Notes: a model not told the origin generated them from the sequence alone. A stretch of DNA of 64,000 nt from Verrucomicrobiaceae bacterium E54 (GCA_022548915.1 JAKZES010000011.1:53800-117799); one strand, 5' to 3'. Shown: positions 37,790 to 47,738, counted from the stretch's first letter. Program-made: numbers and translations.

Positions 37790-40700
37790 ATGAAACGTCT
37801 TGTTCTCTCCGCCCTCGCGATCGGCCTGGCTGCCGGCCCCGCTCCTGCCCAGGAAAACTTCTACGCGGAACCGCCGCTGTTCCACTTCTTCCCCGACCCG
37901 GGCGCTTCGACCAACACGATCGGCCGGCTCGGCCCGATCGGGCTTGCCCTCGAGCTGCGCAAGCCGGCCTTCACGATGCACATCAGCCAGGTGGAGGAAG
38001 GATCGCCCGCCGCGGCGACCGGCAAGCTCAAGCCGGGCCGGATCATCGAGAGCATCAACGGCGAGGTGCTCAAGGACATCGATCCGCGCGTCCAGCTCGG
38101 CAACCTGATCACGAAGATCGAGGCCACCGACGGGGTGGTTCGCCTGATGATCAAGGACAACCCGAAGGCCGAGGCCCATCCCGTGGAGTTCAAGATCCCC
38201 GTGCTCGGTCCCTACAGCGAGACCTGGCCGGTGGATTGCGCCAAGTCCGACGCCATCGTCGAACGCATGTCGGAGTATCTCCGCAACGCCGAAACCTGGG
38301 GCTGGGGCGCGGCCCTGTTCCTGCTGTCGACCGGTGAGGAGAAGGATCTGGAGGCGGTGCGGGAGCGCTTCAGCGGCAAGCTGGGAACCGACAATCCCGG
38401 CCACCCGTGGTCGATCGGCTACACCGGCATCGCGATCTGCGAATACTATCTCAAGACCGGAGACCGGAGCGTGCTGCCGGCGATCCAAGCCCGGCACGAC
38501 TACCTGCTTGACAAGGTTTACAACAGCTCGTGGATGGGCCGCGGCGGGGCGAACTTCAACTACATGGCCGGCGGCCACCTGAATGCCGCGGGCCTGCACT
38601 GCGTGACCTTCCTGCTGATGGCGAAGGAGTGCGGGGCCGAGGTCGACGACGACTTCCTCGAGGACACCTTCCGCCACCTCTACCGCTACGCCGGCCGCGG
38701 CAACGTGGCCTATGGCGACCAGATGCCGGAGAGCGGGATGACCGACAACGGCAAGGTCGGCAAGCTGACCTTTGTCCTGCAAGCCGCGGCCAACCTCACC
38801 GGGAAGGGCGAGGACTCGGTGTATGCCCGGGCCCGGAACATCAGCGCGACCAAGAGCTTCTATTCGACCTCGTGGATGTTCCACGGGCACACCGGCGGAG
38901 GCATCGGCGAACTCTGGCGTGGGTCCGCGATGGGCATGGTGAAGGACGAGAGGCCCGAGCAGTACCGTTCTTTCATGGACGAGCGTCGCTGGGTCTATGA
39001 ACTCGCCCGCACCCACGAGGGGGCCTTCGGCTGGGCCGCCGGGACGAATGTCAACTACACGAGTGTCAACGACGGCGGCCGCCCCTGCGGCAACTACATC
39101 CCGTTGATCTACACGCTGCCCCGCAAGCAGCTGCGGATCTTCGGCGCACCGGCGACCGAGTTCTCCAAAACCTACGAGCTGCCCGAACGGATCTGGGGCA
39201 CCGCGGCGGACGACGCGTTCTACTCGCTCGAGCCGGGCGAGTATGCGCCGGGCAAGCGGATGGATATTTCCGGTGAAACGATCCGCACCGCCGCCTCGAA
39301 GGCGATCTTCGACCAACTCAAGAAGCCGGACATTTCCGAGGACGAGCTGCTCGGATACGCGCTGCACATCGAGCAGGCGGTCCGCGACGGTGCCGCGAAA
39401 CAGATCGCGGGCCGGGGTCTGCACGGGCTGACGATGCAGCTTCTGAAATGCGAGGACCCGCGCGGCCGTCACACGGGTCTGATGGCCGCGGGCAGCCTGC
39501 CCAAGCCGATGTCGGACGAGGTTGCCGGGCTGCTTTGCGCGATGATCGAGGATGAAGAGGAGTCGTGGTGGGTGGTCATGGAGGCCCTGAAAAACCTCGA
39601 AGGCGCCAGCGCCGACCAACTCGCACCCCACGAGGCCGCCATCGAAAAGTGGCTGGCGCACGACGACTGGTGGCTGCAGGCCTGCGCGATGAAGGCGGCC
39701 ATCCCGCTCGTGACCGACACGCGCTACTACCAGAGCCTGATTTTCAAGATCGCCGGACACATGGCCACCAACCAGCGCCCGGGCCTGAGCCGCTATTTCA
39801 ACGATGTCGCGAAACGCACCCGCGAAGCGGATGAGACCATCCAGGCATTCGCCAAGGAGCAGTTCGCCCACGCCTATGCCGAGTATCCCGAGGTCATCGA
39901 TGCCCCGGGCGGTCAGGACATGACTGCCGGCACGGAGTACATGATCCGCAGCGTGGCCCGCGCGGTCGCCGACACGCCGGGTGGGCTGGACGTGCTCTAC
40001 AAGGTCGCGAAGGAGCGATTCCCCGACATCACCCTGCCCCACAAGGAACTCTACCTGGATGCCGACCCCGCGCGCCTCGGACCCGAGCTGCAGGACTCCA
40101 TGAAGAAGATCATCCTGGAAGACCTGATCCCCGAATACATCGGAGCGGGAAGCCACCCGCAGTCGAACCGCGGCTACCTGGTCAACGAGGCCACCAGCAG
40201 CGAGCCGCTCGAGTGGGGCTTCTACTACCGCGAACCGCGGATGGCCGGGCTGGTTGAACTCTATCAGCGGGCCGGCGTGGACGACTACAACTGGCGCGAC
40301 ACCGGGCCGAAGTGGGACGAGATGGAGTGGCACTACCTCACCTTCGACCCGCCGGAGAAGAAACTCCCCGGGACCGGCACCCGCTACCGGGAGGTGACCC
40401 TGCCCGGGGGCATGGACGACTGGTTCAAGCCCTCCTTCGATCCTGCCAAAGCGGGCTGGAAGAGCGGCCGGCAGCCCTTCGGACAACTCAACGGCAAGCT
40501 CGTCGACCGCCTGCGCGGCTGCGGGCTCGACTTCTGCCGCTGCGACCAGCCGATGCACACCCTGTGGCAGGACGAGGTGATGCTGATGGGCGGCACCTTC
40601 AGGTTCCCCGCATTCAAGGACGACCACCGCTACCGCCTCGTGGTCGGCGGCATGTCGCACGTGAATGCCGGCGACGGGTTTCAGGTCTATGTGGAAGGCA

Positions 40701-41365
40701 AACCGATGATGGAACGGGACCGGGGCGTCGGCAAACGCGAGGGCGCCAAGCCCCTGGCCTACTACATCGACCGGGAATGGTGGCCGCAGTTCGCCCGGGA
40801 CGAAACCACCCTGGCGGCGATGAGCTTCCTCCGCGTCGATCAGGATACCACGCGACGGCACTTCTCGGTATGGCTGCAGGAAATGAAGACGCCGCCGATG
40901 GACCGGGGCGTCATCCTCAACTCCGCGGTGAAGGTGCCGATGCGTTCGGCCGAATGGCAGGCGCTGCAGGACACCATGCGCAACACCGGCGAGGACGACG
41001 GCAAGTACGTCTGGGACGGCGAGTTTGTTTCCAACCCGAAGATCGAAGGCTCGTGGACGCAACTCGGCCAGGTGCAGGCCATCGATGAGTTCCAGCCCGG
41101 CGGCCCGATCAAGGGCAACAAGGAAGGGTCTCTGCAGGAAGTCACCTTCAGCGACGACGGCTCCACCGACGACGGCCTCGTGATCTGGTCGGACACCATG
41201 CTGCTCGACCTGAGGAAGAACGAGGCCCTGAAGATGACGCCCCGGACGATCGAGGGGATGGATTACCTGTTCATCGAGGCCGGTGGTTTCCACACCAAGC
41301 ACGGCCCGGACTGGAAGGCACCCCTTTACGTGATGAAGCGCAACCAGGGCGATCCCGGACGATGA
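37790..41365 (+). CDS. Secreted PDZ / DUF6288-type protein, paralogue 2
   Basis: 1191 residues. The signal peptide is MKRLVLSALAIGLAAGPAPA and the PDZ domain LALELRKPAFTMHISQVEE then SPAAATGKLKPGRIIESING. The helical toroid (NYMAGGHLNAAGLHCVTFL, FHGHTGGGIGELWRGSAMG) and C-terminal beta part (HYLTFDPPEKKL, RGCGLDFCRCDQPMHTLW) align with the paralogue at 11220-14423. After the shared end it has about 140 further residues (MKTPPMDRGVILNSAVKVPM to the C-terminus) with no counterpart in paralogue 1. Conserved Cys residues in both suggest a disulphide or metal site. Function unknown. ATG 37790 gives a clean signal peptide; a TTG at 37778 is less likely. Confidence 0.8.
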   Translation: MKRLVLSALAIGLAAGPAPAQENFYAEPPLFHFFPDPGASTNTIGRLGPIGLALELRKPAFTMHISQVEEGSPAAATGKLKPGRIIESINGEVLKDIDPRVQLGNLITKIEATDGVVRLMIKDNPKAEAHPVEFKIPVLGPYSETWPVDCAKSDAIVERMSEYLRNAETWGWGAALFLLSTGEEKDLEAVRERFSGKLGTDNPGHPWSIGYTGIAICEYYLKTGDRSVLPAIQARHDYLLDKVYNSSWMGRGGANFNYMAGGHLNAAGLHCVTFLLMAKECGAEVDDDFLEDTFRHLYRYAGRGNVAYGDQMPESGMTDNGKVGKLTFVLQAAANLTGKGEDSVYARARNISATKSFYSTSWMFHGHTGGGIGELWRGSAMGMVKDERPEQYRSFMDERRWVYELARTHEGAFGWAAGTNVNYTSVNDGGRPCGNYIPLIYTLPRKQLRIFGAPATEFSKTYELPERIWGTAADDAFYSLEPGEYAPGKRMDISGETIRTAASKAIFDQLKKPDISEDELLGYALHIEQAVRDGAAKQIAGRGLHGLTMQLLKCEDPRGRHTGLMAAGSLPKPMSDEVAGLLCAMIEDEEESWWVVMEALKNLEGASADQLAPHEAAIEKWLAHDDWWLQACAMKAAIPLVTDTRYYQSLIFKIAGHMATNQRPGLSRYFNDVAKRTREADETIQAFAKEQFAHAYAEYPEVIDAPGGQDMTAGTEYMIRSVARAVADTPGGLDVLYKVAKERFPDITLPHKELYLDADPARLGPELQDSMKKIILEDLIPEYIGAGSHPQSNRGYLVNEATSSEPLEWGFYYREPRMAGLVELYQRAGVDDYNWRDTGPKWDEMEWHYLTFDPPEKKLPGTGTRYREVTLPGGMDDWFKPSFDPAKAGWKSGRQPFGQLNGKLVDRLRGCGLDFCRCDQPMHTLWQDEVMLMGGTFRFPAFKDDHRYRLVVGGMSHVNAGDGFQVYVEGKPMMERDRGVGKREGAKPLAYYIDREWWPQFARDETTLAAMSFLRVDQDTTRRHFSVWLQEMKTPPMDRGVILNSAVKVPMRSAEWQALQDTMRNTGEDDGKYVWDGEFVSNPKIEGSWTQLGQVQAIDEFQPGGPIKGNKEGSLQEVTFSDDGSTDDGLVIWSDTMLLDLRKNEALKMTPRTIEGMDYLFIEAGGFHTKHGPDWKAPLYVMKRNQGDPGR

Positions 41366-41398
41366 GCCGGGACGCTCCTTTCCCCGGCTTCGTCTTTC
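41365..41398 (+). terminator. Possible terminator after DUF6288 paralogue 2
   Basis: A 7-bp stem (agccggg at 41365-41371, cccggct at 41383-41389) with an 11-base loop and a weakly T-rich tail (tcgtctttcc) begins at the stop codon. It lies between convergent genes. The tail is poor, so the call is tentative. Confidence 0.4.
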
Positions 41399-41423
41399 CG
41401 GATGGAGGGTTTCCGCCGGGGGG

Positions 41424-42782
41424 CTACCCGTTCATCGTCCAGCCCTCGCGATAGGGCTTGGTGAGGTACTGGTTGGCCTCCGCGTTGTTGGTGACCACGC
41501 CCTTGGCGGCGTCGTAATCCAGCTCGCCGCCGGCGCGGAAGGCCGCCAGGCCGAGGCACATGGTCTCGATCATGTTGGCGCTGTATTCGAAGTTGCAGGC
41601 GGTCGCGGCGGGCTTGCCGTTCTTGCAGGCCTGGGTCCACTGCTTCTGGAAATTGCCGAGGTCCGGCAGCAGTTCGGCTTCCGGGCGCGGCTTGTAGTAG
41701 CTCATGTTGCCGGAGCGGCCGTCGGGGATGATGATGCGCTTTCCGAAGTCCGCGACCACGAAGCCCTTGTCGCCCTTGAACATCGCGCCGTGACCGATGC
41801 GGTTGAGGTCGATCCCGCCCGAGGGCGACTTCGGCATGGCGCCGCCCTGGAACCAGGTGCAGCGGATCTGCTCGCGCCAGTCGTTGGGCGGCAGGATGAA
41901 GCTCGCGGTCAGGTTCACCGGCGTGACGTCCGGGTTGAACGCCTCCGGCGAGCTGGCCTTGATGTTCGTGGGAAGGCCGGCGTCGAGGACGTTCCAGGCG
42001 AGGTCCATGGTGTGGCTGCCCATGTCGCCCATCTGGCCGATGCCGAAGTCCCAGTACATGTTCCACTGCAGGCAGTTCGCCCCGGGGCCACCGGAAAAAT
42101 ACTCCGGGTTGTAGGGATGCTCGGGCGAGGGTCCGAGCCACAGGTCCCAGTTGATGGTCGACGGAGGCGGTCCCGCGGCGGGGAGGTAGCCCGGCTTGGG
42201 GATCTGGCGGTTGCCCCAGACATACACCTCCTTGAGCGACCCGATCACGCCGTCGTGAATGCACTCACGGAGGCGGTTGAAGTTCGGATCGGCGTGGCGC
42301 TGCATGCCGACCTGGGTGGCCAGCTTGTCCTTCTTGGTCAGGTAGGTCGCGCGCACCGTGCGCGCTTCGTTCACCGTGATCGCGAGCGGTTTCTCCATGT
42401 AGACATGCAGGTCGCGATTGAGCGCCCAGTTGGCGATGAAGGCGTGGGTGTGGTCGGTGGTGCAGCAGAGCACCGCGTCGAGGCCCGGGTGATCGAGACA
42501 CTTCCGCCAGTCCTCGTAGACCTTCGCCTTCGGAAACTCCTTGGTCGCGAAGGGCAGGTTCTTCTGGTTGACCTCGCAGATCGCCACCACGTTTTCGCTC
42601 TTGAGCGTGCCGTAGTGGGCGCGGGCGCGCCCGTAGGCGCCGATCAGCGCGACATTCAGCCGGTTGTTGGCACTCTCGGCACCAAACAGGGTGCCGCTCG
42701 GAAGGATGGTCAGCCCGCCGCCGACCGCGAGGCCGGTACGGAGGAAATGACGGCGATTCAGGGGATGGGGTGTCTCGTTCAT
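41424..42782 (-). CDS. Tat-exported Gfo/Idh/MocA family oxidoreductase
   Basis: 452 residues. The twin-arginine motif [15 protein letters not shown] leads a Tat signal. The NAD(P)-binding fold starts [17 protein letters not shown], slightly off the usual GxGxxG, and [11 protein letters not shown] holds the conserved EKP lysine. The middle [19 protein letters not shown] is typical of the exported PVC subfamily. These proteins oxidise or isomerise sugar derivatives with a tightly bound nucleotide. Neighbours do not show its substrate. Confidence 0.9.
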   Translation of the reverse strand: MNETPHPLNRRHFLRTGLAVGGGLTILPSGTLFGAESANNRLNVALIGAYGRARAHYGTLKSENVVAICEVNQKNLPFATKEFPKAKVYEDWRKCLDHPGLDAVLCCTTDHTHAFIANWALNRDLHVYMEKPLAITVNEARTVRATYLTKKDKLATQVGMQRHADPNFNRLRECIHDGVIGSLKEVYVWGNRQIPKPGYLPAAGPPPSTINWDLWLGPSPEHPYNPEYFSGGPGANCLQWNMYWDFGIGQMGDMGSHTMDLAWNVLDAGLPTNIKASSPEAFNPDVTPVNLTASFILPPNDWREQIRCTWFQGGAMPKSPSGGIDLNRIGHGAMFKGDKGFVVADFGKRIIIPDGRSGNMSYYKPRPEAELLPDLGNFQKQWTQACKNGKPAATACNFEYSANMIETMCLGLAAFRAGGELDYDAAKGVVTNNAEANQYLTKPYREGWTMNG

Positions 42783-42882
42783 TGGAGGTCCGGGTTTGAA
42801 AGTCCCAAGGCAGGGAGGCGGTCAGGCTCCCAGGCGGGGATCGCCCGGGGATTCGCCTCCAATCTAGAGACGTTGGCCACGG

Positions 42883-43362
42883 GTGAGTCTATCAACCGGC
42901 TTTGTCAGCGCCGGCGCCCCCGGACGCCCGGGGCGGCCGGTCCGTGGCACCGAGCACGACCTCAAGCCCGGTCGGACCAAGGTCCGGGTGGGTTTCGACT
43001 GGCCGCAGGGCGGCGAGCAGGAGGTGGACCTCGACTTCAAGGCCCGCCCGGACAAGACCTACGTCGTCTACTACGATGTGCATCCGCCTTATGTGAACCG
43101 GATCGAACAGGCGGGGTTGCTTGATGCGACGGCGGGTGAATTGACTCATGCCGGCGCCGGGATGGGCAGCGGCGCCTTCCTCATGCTTCCTCCGCTGTTG
43201 GCGGCGGCGACGGGGGCCATGGCCGTGCGGGTGGGCAATGAGATTGCCGAGGATTCCAAGGCAGCCGACTACGTCGACGTGATGGTCGTCGCCCAGCATT
43301 CGCTGGAGGGGGTCACCTGCATGCGCCGGGTTTATCCCGACGGGAGGATCGAGGACCGGTAG
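42883..43362 (+). CDS. Hypothetical protein, possibly 5'-truncated
   Basis: 159 residues from GTG 42883. No family recognised. KPGRTKVRVGFDWPQGGEQE and DKTYVVYYDVHPP suggest a short beta-rich envelope domain, and GSGAFLMLPPLLAAATGAMA a weakly hydrophobic helix. It lacks any signal peptide although its neighbours are exported, and an in-frame stop lies 18 bases upstream of the GTG. It may be the remnant of a longer lipoprotein gene. It is divergent from the Gfo/Idh gene. Confidence 0.5.
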   Translation: MSLSTGFVSAGAPGRPGRPVRGTEHDLKPGRTKVRVGFDWPQGGEQEVDLDFKARPDKTYVVYYDVHPPYVNRIEQAGLLDATAGELTHAGAGMGSGAFLMLPPLLAAATGAMAVRVGNEIAEDSKAADYVDVMVVAQHSLEGVTCMRRVYPDGRIEDR

Positions 43363-43379
43363 GCAGGAGGTTCGCCGGG

Positions 43380-43967
43380 TCAGGGTTTCTTGAGGGAGAT
43401 CGCGAAGATCTCGGTCAACTGGATGACGACCCGGTCTCCCTTCTGGAATTGATCGAGATGGACATCCGGCCGGACTTTCACCCGCTGGGTATCGCCGTCC
43501 GGGAAGGCCAGCGTGACCTTTCGCTGCCTGGTGCTGAGGCTGGTGATGGTAGCGACCATCTGGCTGGTCGTGACCGTTTCCATGCCGGGCTTGTCACCGG
43601 CCTTGGCCAGGTCGGCGTCGAGTTCGAGGAACTCCTCTACCCGTTCATCCGGGCGGGCCATTCGGATCACCACCTCGTCGGTCAGGGTGGCGGTCAGCTG
43701 ATCCCCCAGCCGGATCTGGTCGAAGTTGAGGACCTCCGGGCCGGCGGTGGAGGTGAACTTCCTTCCCTTCGGTGTGACGAAGGTAATCTTCCGTGTTTCG
43801 GCGTCGATCCCGGTGACGGTTGCCGTGATGGTGGTCGTTTCGGAGAACTTGCCACCGGGAACCCCTTCCTCGAAATCAGCGGACGAGGTGTATTCACCGT
43901 CGATGCCCGTGCAGGACCAGAGGGAAAGGGCGGCAAGAGTGATGAGGCAGTGAAGAGGGAGTTTCAT
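43380..43967 (-). CDS. Lipoprotein with two tandem copies of a small beta domain
   Basis: 195 residues. MKLPLHCLITLAALSLWSC is a lipoprotein signal. The mature protein has two related halves: TITATVTGIDAETRKITFVT ... RLGDQLTATLTDEVVIRM and MVATITSLSTRQRKVTLAFP ... QKGDRVVIQLTEIFAISL. Each looks like a five-stranded OB-like barrel with a G-D turn before the final strands. Function not known. It ends 17 bases from the stop of the convergent hypothetical gene. Confidence 0.7.
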   Translation of the reverse strand: MKLPLHCLITLAALSLWSCTGIDGEYTSSADFEEGVPGGKFSETTTITATVTGIDAETRKITFVTPKGRKFTSTAGPEVLNFDQIRLGDQLTATLTDEVVIRMARPDERVEEFLELDADLAKAGDKPGMETVTTSQMVATITSLSTRQRKVTLAFPDGDTQRVKVRPDVHLDQFQKGDRVVIQLTEIFAISLKKP

Positions 43968-44004
43968 GACAGGTTAGAGTTGGATCGATCCGAAGTCGCA
44001 GGAC

Positions 44005-44031
44005 GGCAGGAGGGCAGGACGGCACGTGCCG
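44005..44031. repeat. Short G-rich direct repeats and palindrome upstream of the two-domain lipoprotein gene
   Basis: Repeats of caggacggc/caggaggg from about 44000 are followed by the 12-base palindrome cggcacgtgccg (44020-44031) and atttttacc. On the minus strand this is the 5' region of the gene at 43967. The role is not known. Confidence 0.35.
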
Positions 44032-44178
44032 ATTTTTACCTCAGGCTCCCGGATTTGTCGAAGCCGGGATTTCCGGTCACCCGGGTCGGGCATCCTCCGA
44101 ACCGTCCGACGACCTTGCCGCCCAATCAACCCGCGCAAATCCATCCCTGTCATCCGCCTTCGCCTGGCGGGCGCCGGT

Positions 44179-44694
44179 TCACGGATCTCCGGCAGGTGGT
44201 TTGGCGGGAAGCTTGAACACGGCGAAGACGGGAAAGTGGTCCGATGCGGTCGGTTCATCGAGAACCGCGGATTCGAGCAATTTCAAGGACCCCGCGGGTC
44301 GATACAGGATATAGTCGATGCGGGAGTGCGGATCTGTCGACGGCGCACTGGCCGCGGGTGGCGAGTTCATCGTGTTCGTCCATCGCTGGTGAATCACCTC
44401 CATCGGCTCCGATTCGGGCAGGGCGTTGAGGTCGCCGGCGAGAATCGTCAGCACCTGGTCGCCTTCCGCGGCGAAGAGCTGGTTGATCCGGGTCGCCTGC
44501 GCGAGACGGTCTTCGGCGAGGTTGTGTTGGAAGTGGGTGCTGATGAAGCGCAGCGGGCGGCCGTCGGGCAGTTCCACGGTCACGGCGATCGCCCCCCGCG
44601 GGTAGGTCACCTGTTAGCAAAGGACACGGAGTGTGGCGGGTGGGTCCGCCGCCGGGGCGACGGATGCCAGCAGGAAAAGACATGCGCAGGGCAT
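44179..44694 (-). pseudogene. Broken EEP (endonuclease/exonuclease/phosphatase) family gene
   Basis: The 3' part from 44610 encodes RGAIAVTVELPDGRPLRFIS, THFQHN, LAGDLNALPES, RIDYILYR and TASDHFPVFA, the C-terminal half of secreted EEP hydrolases including the catalytic GDxN and SDHxP. In the same frame upstream, ATG 44694 (or 44757) begins a signal peptide ending APAADPPATLRVLC, exactly where EEP proteins continue YN. Instead a TAA (44614-44616) follows. The product would be about 171 codons against roughly 270 for the family, so about 100 residues carrying the Asn and Glu metal ligands are missing. An in-frame deletion whose junction made the stop explains this best. Confidence 0.72.
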
Positions 44695-44877
44695 CCGGAA
44701 AAGCCGGCCGTGGAAGCACGCCGCTGTCACCGGTGAAAAGAACCTCGTCAAGTTCATGGTCGTGGGTCCGAGGCTCCACCCCGCCGCACCGGGGAACCAG
44801 TGGAAACTTCCGGGCTTCGCGCGATTGGGTTGGTCTTGCCTGCGCTGCTGGTACCCTCCGCCGTGATTCCGGCGTCG

Positions 44878-47466
44878 CTACTTCGGCACGGCCACGAGGC
44901 GGTAGAAGGCCCGGCCCGCGGGAGGCGAGGGGTCGGTGATCGTGATCAGCCCGCCGCCGCCCGGAGCCGGGAAGCCGAGGTCGGAGGAGGAGACGACGAC
45001 GTCGAAATTCGCCAGGTCGGTCGAGCGCCGCAGCTCGAGGGTGATCTCGGCCGCCGTCGAGGCGTCGTAGCCGAAGGTGAACTGCGGGGTCGCGCCCGGG
45101 AGGATGCGCAGGTTGCGCGGGTCGCCGGCGTCCGGGACACCGGGATCGGTGCCGATCGCCAGCTCGACGCCGCCGTCGGTGCCATCGCCGTCGGCATCCT
45201 CCTCGAAGGGATCCGGTCCCTGGTATTCGAGCGCGCCGAGGTCGATGATCCAGTTCACGATCCGCGGGTTGCCGGCGAGGTCGAGGTCGGTCGTGATCGC
45301 GGAGACCGAGCCCGCGTCGATCACCGGAGAGCCGCCGCCGAGGGCGGCGTTGCCGGCGAGGGTCGGGGCGGCGGCCGGATCGGTCGGCGAGACGAACTGC
45401 GGATCGACCGGCTCCAGGTTGCCGTTGGCCGGCGCGCCGGCATCGAGCGTGGCCTTGGTGAAGTTGTCGATCAGGCAGTGGATGTAAGACGCGGAACCGT
45501 TCGAGAACCTGAGTGAGGCCGACGGCGTCGTGGTGGTGCCGGGATAGCCGATGTTGTTGTAGATGATGGTGTCGCGAAGCGTGGCGGCGGCGGATTCGAT
45601 CGAGAAGGTCCCTTCGTCGGCCGAATTGCCGGTCGCGGTGCAGCTCTCGATCACCGGCATGCCATCGGAAAACCTCGCCGCCGAGCCTCGGCCGGTGGTC
45701 GAGTTGCCGGTGAAGAGGCACCCGCTGACAAAGGGGGCGGTGCCGCCGAAGAGGGTGAAATTGCAGGCCCCGCCGTAGGCCGGCGCCGAGTTGCCGCGGA
45801 ACCGGCACTTGATGACCTGGGGCACGTCGGCGCCTGTCGAGTCGAGGTTCAGGGCGCCGCCCGCAAACCCGGAGAGGTTCGAGTCGAAGTCGCAGCCTTC
45901 GACCGAGGGGAATTCGCTGCTGATGCTCAGGGCACCGCCACCCGAATTGGTGCCGGTCGCCTCGTTCCCGGTGAAGGTCGATCCGGTCACCGCCACCCGG
46001 TCGCTGCGGAGGTTCGCCGCGCCACCGGCCTTGGCGGTGTTGTTGGTGAAGCTCGAGTCCTCGATCGTCACCTCGGCCCCGCTGCCGACCTGGATCGCGC
46101 CGCCGTTGTCGACGGCGGTGTTGAGCACGAAGGATGCTCCCGTGATTCCGACCGTGGTGTTGCTGGCGTTGATGGCTCCTCCGCTGCCGTCGGAGGTGTT
46201 CGAGGTGAAGGTGCCGCCGGTGATGGTGAGCGTTGCCGGGACCGAGGCGGTGGCGAACAGGTCGAGCGCGCCGCTGAAGGTTGCGGAGTTGCCGGTGAAG
46301 GTGCAGTCATCGAATGAGGGGCTGGAAGCGATCGAGTCACGGACCGCGGCCCGGCACGCTCCACCGTTCTGCTGGGCACTGTTCGAAAGGAAACTGCAGC
46401 CGGTGTAGGTCGTCGAGGAGCCCCCGTCGTAAACCGCGCCGCCGTCACCGCCGGTCAGCGTCCCGGAACCGTCGTCTTCACCCGGCGCCGTGTTGTCCTC
46501 GAAGATGCAGTGGGTGAAGGACACGGTCGCGGTCGAATTGAAGACCGCCCCGCCGTTGAACGGCGCGGTGTTTCTCCGGAAATCGCAGCCGGTGAAGGTG
46601 AGGTCCGAGTCCTCGTTGAAGATCGCGCCCGCCTGGCGGCCCGCCACGTTGTCCTCGAAGTCGCAGTCGGTGAAGAACGAGGTCGAGTCCTGGTTGTAGA
46701 CGGCGGCACCGTCGTTTTCCGTGTTGTTTCCGGAAAAGGTGCAGCGGAGGAAGGTGGCGTCGGGGGTCTGGTTGAAGGCGGCGCCACCGCTGCGCGCGCT
46801 GTTGTTGGAGAAGACGCAGTCGGTGAACGACGGCGAGCCCTTGCCGGGGTCCCAGGCGATGTAGATGCCGCCGCCGAGGTTGGGCGAGTGGTTGTCGTCG
46901 AAGATGCAGTTGCGGATCGTCGGGGAACCATTGGGCTCGCACACCAGCCCGGCGCCGACATTGTCGGGGAAGGTCCCGCCCTCGCCGTTGCCGGCGGTGA
47001 TGGTGAAGCCGTCGAGGATGGCGGTCGAGTTGGTCCCGGAACCGGTGACCACGTTGTAGGCGTTGCCCGAAGTGTCGGCCGGGGTGCCGTCGATCTCGCC
47101 GCTGAGGATGGTGACGTTGGTGGCCGGGTCACGGTCGGCGAAGTTGGTGCTGACCCCGTCGAAGCCGCCGTAGATGGAGACCCCGTTCTTGAGGGTGAAG
47201 GTCGAGGATCGGTCGTTGTTGGTTTGGTTGTTTCCAACGTCGGGGTAGTGGGTGCCGGCCTTGACCCAGATTTCGTCGCCGGGCTGGGCGATGTCGATGG
47301 CGGTCTGCAGGTCGCGCAAGGCCTGGAACCAGTTGGTGCCGTTGCCCAAGGTGATCTTGTCGGAACGCACGTAGATGATGTCGGCGGCCGCGATCGGAAC
47401 GAGCATGGGCAGCGAAACCAGGGCCGTGACGAAGAATGAGGGGAGGCGAAGCTTGGGAACAAACAT
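44878..47466 (-). CDS. Secreted beta-helix protein with Pmp-like repeats
   Basis: 862 residues from ATG 47466. After a signal peptide (MFVPKLRLPSFFVTALVSLP), WFQALRDLQTAIDIAQPGDE starts a right-handed beta-helix of the polymorphic outer-membrane type. More than ten turns show C-x-F-x-x-N and GGA(A/I/V)xN, for example CIFDDNHSPNLGGGIYIAW, CTFSGNNTENDGAAVYN and CDFRRNTAPFNGGAVFN, the motif pair known from chlamydial Pmp proteins. Near the end is a DADGDGTDGGVELAIGTDP calcium-binding-like segment and a C-terminal domain (ITLELRRSTDLANFDVVVSS) shared with the remnant at 48875-49045. It is probably a surface or secreted adhesin-like protein. Confidence 0.82.
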   Translation of the reverse strand: MFVPKLRLPSFFVTALVSLPMLVPIAAADIIYVRSDKITLGNGTNWFQALRDLQTAIDIAQPGDEIWVKAGTHYPDVGNNQTNNDRSSTFTLKNGVSIYGGFDGVSTNFADRDPATNVTILSGEIDGTPADTSGNAYNVVTGSGTNSTAILDGFTITAGNGEGGTFPDNVGAGLVCEPNGSPTIRNCIFDDNHSPNLGGGIYIAWDPGKGSPSFTDCVFSNNSARSGGAAFNQTPDATFLRCTFSGNNTENDGAAVYNQDSTSFFTDCDFEDNVAGRQAGAIFNEDSDLTFTGCDFRRNTAPFNGGAVFNSTATVSFTHCIFEDNTAPGEDDGSGTLTGGDGGAVYDGGSSTTYTGCSFLSNSAQQNGGACRAAVRDSIASSPSFDDCTFTGNSATFSGALDLFATASVPATLTITGGTFTSNTSDGSGGAINASNTTVGITGASFVLNTAVDNGGAIQVGSGAEVTIEDSSFTNNTAKAGGAANLRSDRVAVTGSTFTGNEATGTNSGGGALSISSEFPSVEGCDFDSNLSGFAGGALNLDSTGADVPQVIKCRFRGNSAPAYGGACNFTLFGGTAPFVSGCLFTGNSTTGRGSAARFSDGMPVIESCTATGNSADEGTFSIESAAATLRDTIIYNNIGYPGTTTTPSASLRFSNGSASYIHCLIDNFTKATLDAGAPANGNLEPVDPQFVSPTDPAAAPTLAGNAALGGGSPVIDAGSVSAITTDLDLAGNPRIVNWIIDLGALEYQGPDPFEEDADGDGTDGGVELAIGTDPGVPDAGDPRNLRILPGATPQFTFGYDASTAAEITLELRRSTDLANFDVVVSSSDLGFPAPGGGGLITITDPSPPAGRAFYRLVAVPK

Positions 47467-47738
47467 GGACGGTGGATGGTGGGTTGGGCAACGGGGCTTT
47501 CCCCGGGGAGGGGGGATGGAAGATGAGTGCGGACGGAGGCGCCGCACGGCCCGTGCCAATTGGAATCCGGGTATGCTGGGAGCTGCGGCTGACTTGGAAA
47601 GCCAAATCGAGTGCTGTCGCGCGGTGAATTCCCTCGGAATGGCGGGGCCTGCCGACCCCGTGCCCGCCTGCAGAGCCGGGAAGCCGGTGGAACTCGCGGT
47701 CCGTGCCGATGGTGGGGTCCGGCGTCAAGATCCACCCC

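Noticed and set aside
37625..41302. Antisense frame of 1225 codons opposite DUF6288 paralogue 2
   Set aside because: No domains or start signals; the sense strand aligns with its paralogue along the whole length.
47467..47738. Gene between the beta-helix and URO-D genes
   Set aside because: Short frames exist on both strands but none has a signal, motif or plausible start; it is most likely the promoter region of the beta-helix gene.
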